In this document: piece after piece, positions 1 through 10,300 of the stretch
Numbering within the stretch: the stretch's first letter is position 1
How the letters are laid out: every line of letters begins with the position of its first letter
Assembly (NCBI RefSeq): GCF_964199755.1
Contig: NC_133903.1
Coordinates: 4,419,001 to 4,483,000 of the forward strand
Source of the DNA: Larus michahellis
Taxonomy: Eukaryota; Chordata; Aves; Charadriiformes; Laridae
Direction: 5' to 3'
DNA: 64,000 bases
Notes under the pieces: generated by a model
Database searches by the model: none
What the model was told of the DNA's origin: nothing
The model's input: the letters and a program-made list of their open reading frames with translations, nothing else
Made by a program: the position numbers and the translations under genes

Positions 1-421
1 ATCCACCACCGGTGCATCCCATAGGAGCCCTGTGGAGCCCCCAGGTCCAGGCTGGGGGAGCCACCCCGAGGGGTGGGTGCAGCAGAACCCAAGGCAACGT
101 CGGTCCTTCTGCGGAGGGTTCATGACTGGTGGTGGGGTCTGTTCCTGCGGGGAGCTGGGCTCCTGATCCCCCAGCAGCAAGAAGACAAGGGTGAAGTTAG
201 ACCCAACGGAAGGCAGCGAGGGCTGCCAAGGATGCTCAGGATCCCTTCGGGATGCAGAAAGGCACATGTAACCTTCTCCCAAAAGCCGAGCCCACACCTG
301 CCCTGGGCTTTGGGGCACTCAGCAGCTTTTGAAGGTCCCTTCGGGCTCCATCCCCGCAGGGGCAGGGGCAGGGGCTCCGCAAGCACCCGGGGGTCGGGGA
401 CCGCCGCACCGACGGCTTTAC
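1..421 (-). other. MMD2: Start of MMD2 intron 1 (partial)
   Basis: This is the intron sequence just downstream of the MMD2 first coding exon. On the minus strand the donor reads GTAAAG at 421-416. No further MMD2 exon is recognisable before the left edge, so the remaining exons must lie outside the window. The part nearest the exon is GC-rich and belongs to the CpG island. Confidence 0.7.
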
Positions 422-468
422 CTGGCGTAGCGCGTCTTCTGGAAATCCAGGAGCCGGGACGCGAACAT
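422..468 (-). CDS. MMD2: MMD2 (PAQR10) first coding exon, 5' part of gene only
   Basis: Read on the minus strand, 468 to 422 encodes MFASRLLDFQKTRYA plus two bases (AG) of the next codon, followed by a GTAAAG donor. This closely matches the N-terminus I recall for MMD2 (monocyte to macrophage differentiation associated 2, PAQR10). It differs from the paralog MMD, which starts differently. The family comprises seven-helix PAQR proteins; MMD2 is reported at the Golgi, where it affects Ras/ERK signalling. Only 15 complete codons are present, so none of the membrane helices can be inspected. The exon sits in a CpG island and is divergent to WIPI2, which fits the human order MMD2(-) then WIPI2(+). 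It is too short to be found by ORF length and is recognised from the peptide, the splice donor and the synteny. A chance match is unlikely given all three. Confidence 0.88.
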
Positions 469-1130
469 CGCGGCAGTGCCATGGGGGGGTCCCGGGGGGG
501 GGGCGGCGGCTGCTCAGCCCCGGGGTTGGGGAAGGGGAGGGAGGGAAAGTGCCGCCCCGGGGGGAACCGGCACCAACTCCGCGGGCTCTGGCGGGGCGGG
601 GAGGAGAAGGGGCGGCCGGGCCGGCCCAGCCCAGCCCGGTCCCGGCCCCCTCCCGCCCCCCCCGGCTGCTCGGGAGAGCGACACCGGGAAAACAAAGGCG
701 ACCTCCGGGAGGGGGGAGCCAGCCCCGCTGCCGCCCTGAGATCTGCAAAAAGGAGGAGGAGGAGGAGGAAGAAAAAAGGGAGGGGAGGGGGGGGATCCCG
801 TCCAACTCCGCCCGGCCACAGCAACCTGCACGATCTCCCTCAGCCTCCCCGGCAGCTTTAAGCACAGCTAAAAATATTCCCCACCAACACACACATCCCC
901 CCCCCCGCCGCCACCCCCGGAGGATCAAATAGCAGCAGATTTGAATTGAAAATGTGATTAAAGCATGGCGGGGGGGAGGGGGGGAGCGCAGGCTGTCCGC
1001 CCGCTCCCCCGGCCACGCTGCCCGCGGCAAGGTCCTCCGGGAGGGGACACCGAGATGTCCCTGCCCGCACGCTGCCAGCCCCAGGGCAGGGCCAGCCCGC
1101 CCCGGCCTCCCCAGGGAGTTGCTTTGTCTG
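469..1130 (-). promoter_or_regulatory. MMD2: MMD2 CpG-island promoter and 5' UTR
   Basis: GC-rich DNA with many CpGs and G-runs surrounds and precedes the MMD2 start codon. It includes C/G-homopolymer patches near 480-515, 786-796 and 899-906. The transcription start cannot be fixed by eye. An A/T-rich patch at 866-880 (CTAAAAATATTCC) and another at 925-965 interrupt the GC-rich sequence and could be factor sites. There is no canonical TATA box at a defined distance, as usual for CpG-island promoters. Confidence 0.6.
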
Positions 1131-3740
1131 GCTTTGCTTTTATTTATTTGATTTTAATGCTTTTTTGTGTGTGCTTTTTTTGTTTGGTTGGTTTTGGGTT
1201 TTTTTTTTTCCTTTATTTTCCAGGGGCCCCCGGCAGGGGTGGATGGCTCTGCCCCAGCCCCATCACTGTGGGGTGTCCATCCCACCATCCCTCCCTGCTC
1301 GGGAGAAGGAGGGAGCAGCATGACAGCAAGGCAAGGACTGGAGACCCCAGGATCCTCACCCCATCTCCATCCTGAGCCTTCACCCCTCTGTCACCCAGGG
1401 AGGCTCTAGCAGGTGAGATCCCAACGTAAATCTGAGGTTGGGCAGCTCAAAGATGGGCTGTAAATGACGATGGGGGCTTGTCTGCAGGCAGATGGCCACA
1501 TCTTTGCCCACCCTGTGCCACAGACTGCAGGAGCCTTCAGGCCAGCAGCTAAGGGACAAGAAAAGTGACGTAAGGCCAGCAGCAAATGGAAGAGGAGAGC
1601 CCTGGTCTCCCCAGTGCAACCTCTCCTTGCTGATGCTCTAAAAACATTGATGGGAGGAAGGTGGAACAGCCGAGGACACCTCGACACAAATGGATCATGT
1701 GGCCATTTCCATAACAAATCACACATACATCTTCCAAAAGCCAAAACAGACAAAAAATTAAGGGGTCCCTTAATCCAAGGCATGAATTAATCCTGGCACC
1801 CTCTGCAACCCCTTCCAAAAGCAGCTCATCTCCTCCGGGGATGCAAAAGGAGTGATGCTCTGGGCGCAGGCTGCGTTGTGGAGTGTCCTCAACACACACA
1901 AGAAGCACCCCAGTTCCCTGATGCCGGGACCTGGCAGTAGGGTCAGCCTCCCTTCGTGGATGGAAGATGCTGTCAGGGACCAGGCTGGTGACAGTGAGAT
2001 TCAAGAGATATGTGGGGAATAAAATAAGCCTCATCTTTGGTAGGACCTTCCCAGCTTAACTGGGACAGCCAAGTCCTGGCTGAGAGCGACAGGTCCAAGC
2101 TCAGATGCAGAGTGAGATCATCTCCAAAAACCTCTCCCACGCTCTGCCACTTAGCCGGGAAGATTTTTTTCAAGTTCCTTCCCCAGCCTTCTAGAAGCCA
2201 AGGCTTTGGCAAAGGCTATTTCATGATGCGCGTGCCCTGCTTTACCTTTCTCTGGGTCTGAACAGGGAAGGGAGAGAAAACAGCGATAAAATGCATTTAA
2301 CAAAATAACCCCCATCCCTGAAGCCCTCAGCCCGCCACCGGGGGTGCTGGCAAGGGACACCTGAAGTGAACCATCAGTCCCGAAATAGATCCGTCTCAGA
2401 GGGCAAAAGGCAAATTGAATGAAAAATAAGTTACTATTTTTGAAGCCTGAATCCAGTTGTTATGGCAACCAAAGCCTTGCGCATGGTGCTGGGGAATGGC
2501 TCCAGCCCCAGCGCTGCCTCCAAACCCAGCGGCCAGAGAATCGCAGGCAGCTGGGGGCTGCCCGATGGTGGGGTGTGGTGATGTCCATGCTCACACCACC
2601 CGTACCCTGCTGGGACATGTCCCCTCCCCACATGGCAGCTCCCCTCGCGCCCTTGCTTTTCTTTCCTCCTCCATCCCTGGTGCTCTTCCCACCTTCTCGC
2701 AAAGATCTGCGTAATTGTAACGATGTCAAGGAGAGTTTCCAAGATTCAGGGGTGCCCTGAATGCAGTGACATTTTTTAATGTCACCAAAATGGGGGGTGT
2801 CTTGCAGAGTTTTCCCTTAGCGGAGGAACGGGACACGAAGCCCGGTGCTGCTTCCTCCCCAAAATGCACAATGTCCCAAACCCTGCGGGAGTCCCATAGC
2901 TGGAGACACCTCTGTGCGTTGCCCCCCACTCCTGATGATGGGTCCCAGTGGGATCCTGCGTGAATATCCGCACTTTTGGGTGCTACAATGGCAACGTCGG
3001 GCTTCCCTGGCAGCACACCAGGGAGGGAGGTTTTCCCGCGCATTAAGCTGCTGGAGCCGGCAGGTAAGAAAAGCGACAATTTGAGATGAAAAGCTGTCAT
3101 CTTTTAGTAGGGAAAGCCTCCCCGTGAGAGAAGGAACTTTGGATGGGTAGGAGGAGTTACGGGATGCATGGATGGGTCGGCAGCAGCTGTAGCGGGGGCA
3201 GAGGCGAGCGTGGGGGGCAGCGTGGGGGGCAGGACGGGCTGGGGGTGTCCGTGGCAGGGTGCACACAGGGCAGAGGGGTGGTGGGGCAGGGCCACTTGGG
3301 TTTAAGCCATTTGGAGGGATCTCCTTGCCAGCAGCTGGAAGGATGTTAAACACGGGGGAGCCCAGAGCATCCCTTATACATTGGGGGGCCTCGGGGGTGG
3401 TGAAGGAGGTTCCTCCTTCGCTCCCGGCTGCGGTGTGTGCATCATTGACCAACCCCCACGGATGAGCCAGCCCCAGAGACACAAACCCCAGCGCACCGGG
3501 CTCCACAGCGTGGCTCATTTTTCCAAGATAAACTCTTTTCACGACCAAGCCTTGACTTCCATCCAGTTTCCAGACATCCCGGGTTCGGTTTCCCTTTCTT
3601 TGCTTTTAGTTTACTTTCTCTCCCCACAAGCTGCTCTCTGGATCTGGCAGCCTGTGACTCCCCTCGCCCTGAAACTGCCTCCTGCCCACGCCTGGCTGTC
3701 CTGCGAGCCGGGGACCACCAAAGGCCGACGGGCCCCTGGC
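1131..3740. other. Intergenic spacer between MMD2 and WIPI2
   Basis: I see no gene here. It has T-rich stretches at 1139-1220, mixed unique sequence, a G-rich patch at 3190-3300, and AT-rich islands near 2280-2320, 2400-2470 and 3040-3110 that resemble regulatory DNA. An RFX-like X-box lies at 2456-2469. Open frames in this interval are short, have no recognisable motif and do not splice into a known protein. Confidence 0.6.
2456..2469. promoter_or_regulatory. Candidate RFX X-box
   Basis: The sequence GTTGTTATGGCAAC has the imperfect inverted-repeat layout of an RFX-factor X-box. The right half (GGCAAC) is perfect and the left half has two mismatches. It sits in an AT-rich patch roughly 2 kb upstream of the MMD2 start codon and 1.9 kb upstream of the WIPI2 start. 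This is a motif match only; binding is not shown. Confidence 0.35.
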
Positions 3741-4075
3741 CACGACGCTCAGTTGTGAGCTCCCCGGGAGCGGAGCCCGCTGTCCCCCGCTGTCCCATCT
3801 GCTGAGCCCTGGGGACCTCCCGTGGCACGAAGCAGAACTGCAGAGGCGCCGGCGGGCGGGGACCGCGCGGAGTTTGACCCTGCAGTGTCTGCAGGGACCG
3901 CGACAGTAACGTGGCGGTGGCGGTCAAGGCTGGCGACAGCGGGGACACGTCCGAATCGGGGACTCCCGCCCAAGCGGTTCTCCCATCCAGCCGCCGACCC
4001 CCGCGGACCCCGCTTAGCTTCAGAGCGCCGCTGCCCCGCCCCTTTCTCCCAACTGAGTTCGGCGCCGGCGCCCGG

Positions 4076-4120
4076 GCGCATGCGCTGGCCCCACCCGCCC
4101 CGCCAGGCGAGCGCATGCGC
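4076..4120. promoter_or_regulatory. WIPI2: Pair of NRF1 sites in the WIPI2 promoter
   Basis: The palindrome GCGCATGCGC occurs twice, at 4076-4085 and 4111-4120, 35 bp apart start to start. This is the exact NRF1 (nuclear respiratory factor 1) consensus, a common element of CpG-island housekeeping promoters. The two copies sit about 240-280 bp upstream of the start codon, where core promoter elements are expected. Confidence 0.65.
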
Positions 4121-4232
4121 GGCGGCGGTACGGTGGCCGGCAGGAGGGCGGGCGGCGGGGGCTGACGGGGAGGGGGTGGCGCAGGCGCGGGGCCGCTCCG
4201 CCGCCCGCAGCGTAAACAAGGGGCCGGCGGGG

Positions 4233-4280
4233 ATGAGGAGGCCGCGGGTGTGCGGCGGGGGCCGGGGCCGCCGGGGCTGA
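4233..4280 (+). promoter_or_regulatory. WIPI2: Upstream ORF in the WIPI2 5' leader
   Basis: An ATG at 4233 opens a 15-codon frame rich in Arg and Gly that ends with TGA at 4278-4280, 76 bases before the WIPI2 ATG. If transcription starts upstream of 4233, ribosomes would meet this frame first. Its product has no recognisable motif, so any role would be translational control. Confidence 0.4.
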
Positions 4281-4356
4281 GGTGCGCTGCCTGCTGGAGG
4301 CGTTCCCCAACCCCCCCCTACCCCCGCCGGACGGGGGTGGCGAGGGTCGTCCCGCC

Positions 4357-7300
4357 ATGAACTTGGCCAGTCAGAGCGGCGACGCCGGCAGCGGCCATCT
4401 GCTCTTCGCCAACTTCAACCAGGACAACACGTAAGGGGGGATGAGCCCGGCCTGGGTTGGGGGGAGCTCGGCCTGAGGGTGGGGGGAGCCCGGGGAGGGG
4501 GTGCCTGAGAGGACCGTCCCCGGGGGACGCTGAGGAGGCCTGGCTGCTGGGGGAGGCCCGGCGGGGTCCTCCCTCTCCGCCCCGCTGCCAGCCCTTCCCG
4601 CGGGTGCCGGCCTCTGCCCTCGCTGCCGTGGAGTGGGGACGGGGTCCCCGTGAGGGGGGAACAGCCCCACGCTCCCCCCCTCTCCCCTTTGGCTTGTGTG
4701 CGGAGTTGCGGGGTGGGAGGCCGCCCTGGAAGGGACCCGCAGCAGAGGGCCGCTGGAGCTGTGGTTGTAGCGTATTGCCTTCTCCCCCCCCCAGGTTGTT
4801 GCCCTGGGGAGCGTTTTGCTCTTGTATTTAGGATCATTGCTCGCTGTTGCTTTGGGAAGGGGAGGGAGGGCTGGTTCTTGTTCTTGATGATGTCCGGCCT
4901 TCAGCAGAGACTGAGATACCACGGAGACCCAAGTGCTCCAGGAGATACAAAGACTTCATCTGAAATCTCATTGTAGCTATCTTTTCCTACCGCTTTTTTA
5001 TTTTCACCTGCTGTCTGCGTTGAAGCAGTGTACCTTAGGCTTTAAGATATTTTTATAAGCCCATGCTTCTTTGGGCTTTGACTTTTGAAAAAGAGGCCTT
5101 TCTCATGTAGTCATTGAAATTGTACTTATTCGTGTTTCAGTTCTAGAAAGGGTCGGATAGTTCATGCTGCACATCTTGCAAGTTGTTTAATTGTTGCAGC
5201 ATATTTAGATTAATAATGCATATTAGGTTTTATATGTGGTATTAAAAAGCAATATTTTTCAATTTAAGAAATCCCTTATAGTGGGAATGGGAGCACTAAG
5301 GTTCCTTTAAAGAAGGATTTGACTGTCTTGCATACCGAAGAGATGAAACTGGGGGGCAATAACCGAAAGAACTTGTACTTCAGAAAGGAGACGTTTTGTT
5401 TTAGGAAGTGAGTAAGAGGAAATGATCTCAGGTTGGCATCACAGAGCATAATCCACATGTGTGGTGTTCTTTTGTTTTAACAAGTACTTGTTCATTTCAC
5501 AAGCAGCGATATCTTATTATGAGGGAGAGATCTTTGACTGTCTTCTGCATGTACTGTAGCATATGGGAATTGTGAAGGGAAGAAGATTATTTATGGTGAC
5601 TGCCAAGATTGAGGAGAAAGGTCACATCGCAGAAGGAAATACTCTTTGCTTTTGAAGGTTTTGTTGGGGGTGAAGAGATGAACAAGTGGAGCTGGATAGG
5701 TTTCAGACAAGAGACTTTAACAGTAAATAACTTATGATAAATGATGGGGGGAAGCAATAGTCTTCTATGTATTTGTAAGTAAATCATTATCCGTCTGTTG
5801 ATTCAAGCCAAAGACTTTTGCAACTACTTTTCACTTTTTTTATTGAGTACCATATAAAGCTCACTCTGTCATTGTGCGTATAAAACATACCTATGTTTTG
5901 CTCAGATACCATCCATTTCTTACCTATTACTAGATAAAACAAGTCATAATAACTAGGAAATCTGTCATCTCTTTCTTTTGTAGTTTATGAAGGTCATTAT
6001 ATTAGGTTTTAGGTTAAACTGTGATGTCCACATTGGTGATCTAAAAGCTTTACTATTTCACCTTCCTTAAAGCAACTGCCTGTTTTCAGTTGCACCTCGG
6101 CTTTGTGGAGAGCTGAATATATTTAAAAGATCACTGAGTCGTGACAAAACAAAATTTCTTCTGAACAAGAGAGCCGCAAGCTTGGCTTGAGAACAAACCC
6201 AAGGCAGAAGTGAAAAGATAGCAAATGTAACATAAGCTTATCTAGCTGGTCTTTGGCTTGTACACTTTGAAATCTTTCCTCAAGGAAGAGTAAAATTTAA
6301 TTCCTTCTTAAATTTATGAGGAGGGGAAAAGGGACAAGTGGCTAATGATTTCTTTCTTGCTAGTCCTCAACTGTATGTGCTTCTTCACTACTCTTCTTAA
6401 TGCATTTTTGTAAATATCCAGAAGTGTTCTTCAATGTCTGTGCTATAGCTGATTCTTCTGGTCTTCAGCATTTTAATGCTCATTGTGTAGACAGATTAAT
6501 ATATTTACATTAGATTAGCTGACAAGAGAATTTTGGTGATGATACAGTTTATCTTTTTACGTGATCCAGACTTGGCCAATATATCTTTGTAAGTCAAAGT
6601 CTTGGGGTACGAAGTCTTTCTTGTCATCTTGGCATACTTTTGCATTTTCAGATATCCATTTTACCTAAATAGAAAAAGGCTCCTGTTGCAATTTTTCTGT
6701 CTCAAAATTGCGAGAATAATATAAAAGGCCACTTACTTTGAGACAAATGAGATGGTTGAATGGTGTGGAATAAGTATCCCTTCTTTCTAATAGTGTCTCA
6801 AAAGAAATCTTTCCAAGAAAAGTAGTAAGCATAAAACAGTAAGCCTTTCAGACATCTTTGCAAGCAGCCTCTTAGTCAAACACTTGTCTGATGTGGTAAA
6901 TGACCCAAATAATGAAGTCGCATTCTAGTTCTTAAACTGAGTAGAACATAGTGGTTGTGTAAGTTCTTTATACCAAAGTTTATTTGATTTTTTTTCTTTT
7001 TTTTTTCCATGTGTGATCTTTCTTCTTTTCTTTCTCGTTTGAATAGAGAAACAAGAGGTCGACTCTCTGGGTTTATTAGTATACTATTCTAGATATCTAG
7101 ATCATCACCACTTACCAGGTGAGAAGAGCTGGAAAGGACTTATTAGGAATGAATTACACTTTCCTGCTGGGCCTCAGAAAGCTTGCTTATTTTCAATTTA
7201 TATTACAAGAAAATGGAGTAGTCTTACAGACAGGCAAGGTAAACAAATGCGTGTTCTTTCAGCCAGTATATGAAAGGCAAGCTTTGTTTACGTCTTCCCA

Positions 7301-10300
7301 GTCAGTAGAGTTCACATCATGTTTTAAGGTGTGCTTCAGTAATTAGAAAAATTGCTGACAGACAAAAATGGAAAATAAATGACATGGGTACATTGTTTTT
7401 ATTACATTCAAAGCTTTTACCTTCAACTTAACAAGGTGCCAGTTCAGTTCATGCTCAAATGTGATTTGCTTGCCTAGACAGCAGAGCCGATTGCCTTGTA
7501 TTAGGAAAAGATGGTACCTGTTGCTTGTAAAAATAGGCATCAAGCTAACTTTTCCTAGGCTTTATGAAGGATTAGTAATAAATTATTGTCTTCTGTAGGA
7601 GGGAGATGAGCTTCATGGTGGCTTTTAGTCTTGGGAAATTGGATTGCTGGTAGTTAGAAGAATGTTGCCAGCATAAAGGCTGCTGTTGCTTTTCCCAGTT
7701 GTTGCAATCCCTGAAGCAGATATCCTCTATCTTGCTTCTAGTTGTTTTGGGTTTTTTTCCCAGCTTAACTTTTTTTTTTTAATGTTCATTCATGGATGCT
7801 GTATGTAGTGACAGTGTCTCTTGGAATAGTATCTACGTTATTGCAAGTGTCGTCTTGCCTTTTTATTCCATATTGCCCTAAGCTTTATTTACATGAGAGT
7901 TTTGAGTTATTGCCTGGGACTGGAACTCTGCCTGAAAACACTCCACCTATAACGCAGCAGAAGCGGTTGGTTTGTGGCTTCTCTTTGATATAATGTTTTC
8001 ATTAAGTAAAAACACGGAGAAGGTCATTTTGAGAAGATGTTAGTCTGCTTGTTTTGGAGCTAGCCCTTTTACCCAGTGAATCAATCGTTGCACAACTCAG
8101 CATGACTGGCATTCTCTGATTGAGAGGCAGAAGCTCCAGCTTGAAGATAAAAGGGAAGTAGCTGGTCAGAATTTGGGTATCCGAGCAAAACCATGCAGGA
8201 GAAGCTTGTAGGTGATCTTGGTGCTAGGAATGGTTTAGTAGTTAGAAATCCTTAAGGATGGATGTTTGGTAAGAAGGACAACTTAAACCTGTGTGGTGTT
8301 TCTATTACTTCTGGGAGAACTACTAAAACCGAGTGTGGATACATTTATGAAAAATTACACTCATCTCTCAAACTCATACAGGCTTTAAAACCCATAAGGG
8401 AAATGTGTTACTATCATAGAAGTATGTAACTCTTTACCCAAAGCATAACTCCGGATCTCAAAGTTTACACGTATCCATAAAATAGGTAAAACTTTCAGTC
8501 TTTAAATTGTTACACAAATATTCCCAGAGAAATGCTTCTGGAAGAACTTAAAAATTAAGTTCTGTGGTCTTCAGATTCAATTTACACACACACACACAAA
8601 AAAAAAAAAACCACCCAAAGAACCTACTTGTGGAACAATGTGGACTGTAGAGAAGTCTTAGTTGCCTTTTTTAAAAAAGTAATCGAGTGACATCACTTGG
8701 AAACAAAACAGTTGCTGTAGTTTTGAGAACAGACTCATGATGACAGGACAAAGCAAAGCCTTGCATCTGTATTTCTTACGAAAACACTGGTGTGTAGCTT
8801 ATTTGCGAGGGCTTTAGTCTCGGCTTTCATTTATGTGTGGAGTTACATGGGACAGGTATCTGTCCGTGTATCTGTTCTTTCTGATTTGGTTCTACCCTTT
8901 TTTGCCCAAATCAGTTTGCTTCTGTGTTCTGAACAAATGCTTATAGTTCTAAAGCTGGGTAGCATGCTTCATGTTGCAGAAGTTGTATTCTAATTCCCTT
9001 ACCATGTGATATTTGGATCTCTGTAGTAAACAGCTTGTGTTGAGAGGAGAAAAGAGGTAGGACTGAGCGTTCACTCCTCTGCCTTTGTTTCTCCTAGGTT
9101 CAGGTGTCATTCACCTGTGATCCTTGAGGACAGAAGAACTCTTTATTCCAAGGCGGCTTTAAAGCTAAACCAAAAAAAAAGGAAGGGAAGAGCGATCGCA
9201 GAGCTCTCGTGCTCAGGGAAGATAGCGGAGAGAAGCAATCGTATGTCGTGTTACTTGCTGTTGTTGATAGCAGCGGAGGTGGGCTTGCCAGAGGAACTGT
9301 TCCTCTGCGTGTGAATTTGGCCTGAGAGCAGTGATGTTTACTTGGATTATGAACTTTCTGTTGTCCCAGCCTATTGCTACATGTTAATTGATGAGCAAGT
9401 GCGGTCTGCTTTTGCTGTGGCAGATCTAAGTTTGGGTTAGCTTGATTTAATATAAGAACAAGGGGAAAATTTCCTGTCGGTTGTCAGAGTGTTGCTGACA
9501 AATCTGTTGAACGTATGAGTTTCTATGTTTAGCTCTTGTCCAAAATAATGACATTCTTGACCTTTCTTTTAAGACATGTCTGTAAGATGTTACGACTTTG
9601 GTTTCAGCAGACATTTGGGAGGGGGAAATAAAGCAAAGTTAAGTTCCTTAGTAATTCTTTTCTTATATTGTTTTATTGATTATTTTTTTTCCCCTCTTAA
9701 TATTATTTTCCCCCTTCTTCATCATAAGCCTTTGTTCGCAAAACGTTTTGTCTTTGGAAATTTGCATTGGTTTTGAAATGAGGTGCAGCATTAATATAAT
9801 AAGACTGTATCATAATGAAGGTAGGTTTAATTAACTAGTTATTTAAAATAGTAATGACTTCTGGAGTTGTGTTTATACTGCAGCTGCCATTGATTTTAAT
9901 CTGAGAACTGGCCTTAGTAGGATCTTTCTGATTAATGTAGAATATTTCTGATTAATAGTTAAGGTCCTCTATGGTGCAGAAAGGGAAAAACTGGTTTTCT
10001 TCCTTCTGTATGTATATTAAAGCAGCAAAAGAAAACCTGCACAATTCTAACCCATCTGAAAAAACTTGTTTCTAAAGGGCCAGGGAGATTGAACCGGCTC
10101 ATTTCCCACTCTAGGGGAGTGCACTTAGAGTGAATGTCAGCATCTTGAAATGCGTGTGTGAAATATCCCATAACACCACTCACTTGATGAGGTTAGTCTT
10201 TAATTATTTATGACAGCCACTCTTGAAAATACTCTCAAGTTTTATGTAGTCTTGGATGAGACTACAGTATTATCTTTGGTGGGAAAAAAGTGGGTAAACA

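Larger units (their letters stand above)
3741..4356 (+). promoter_or_regulatory. WIPI2: WIPI2 CpG-island promoter and 5' leader
   Basis: Dense CpG sequence runs from about 3,740 through exon 1 and into the start of intron 1 (about 4,570). It carries two NRF1 palindromes and several GC boxes, with no TATA box. The 5' leader reaches ATG at 4357 in an acceptable context (CCCGCCATGA). Transcription probably starts somewhere in 4,090-4,230, but the exact base cannot be read from sequence. Confidence 0.7.

Noticed and set aside
73-1030. Several overlapping frames of 200-260 codons in the first kilobase
   Set aside because: They are low-complexity products of the MMD2 CpG island. The real coding part here is the 47-base exon at 422-468.
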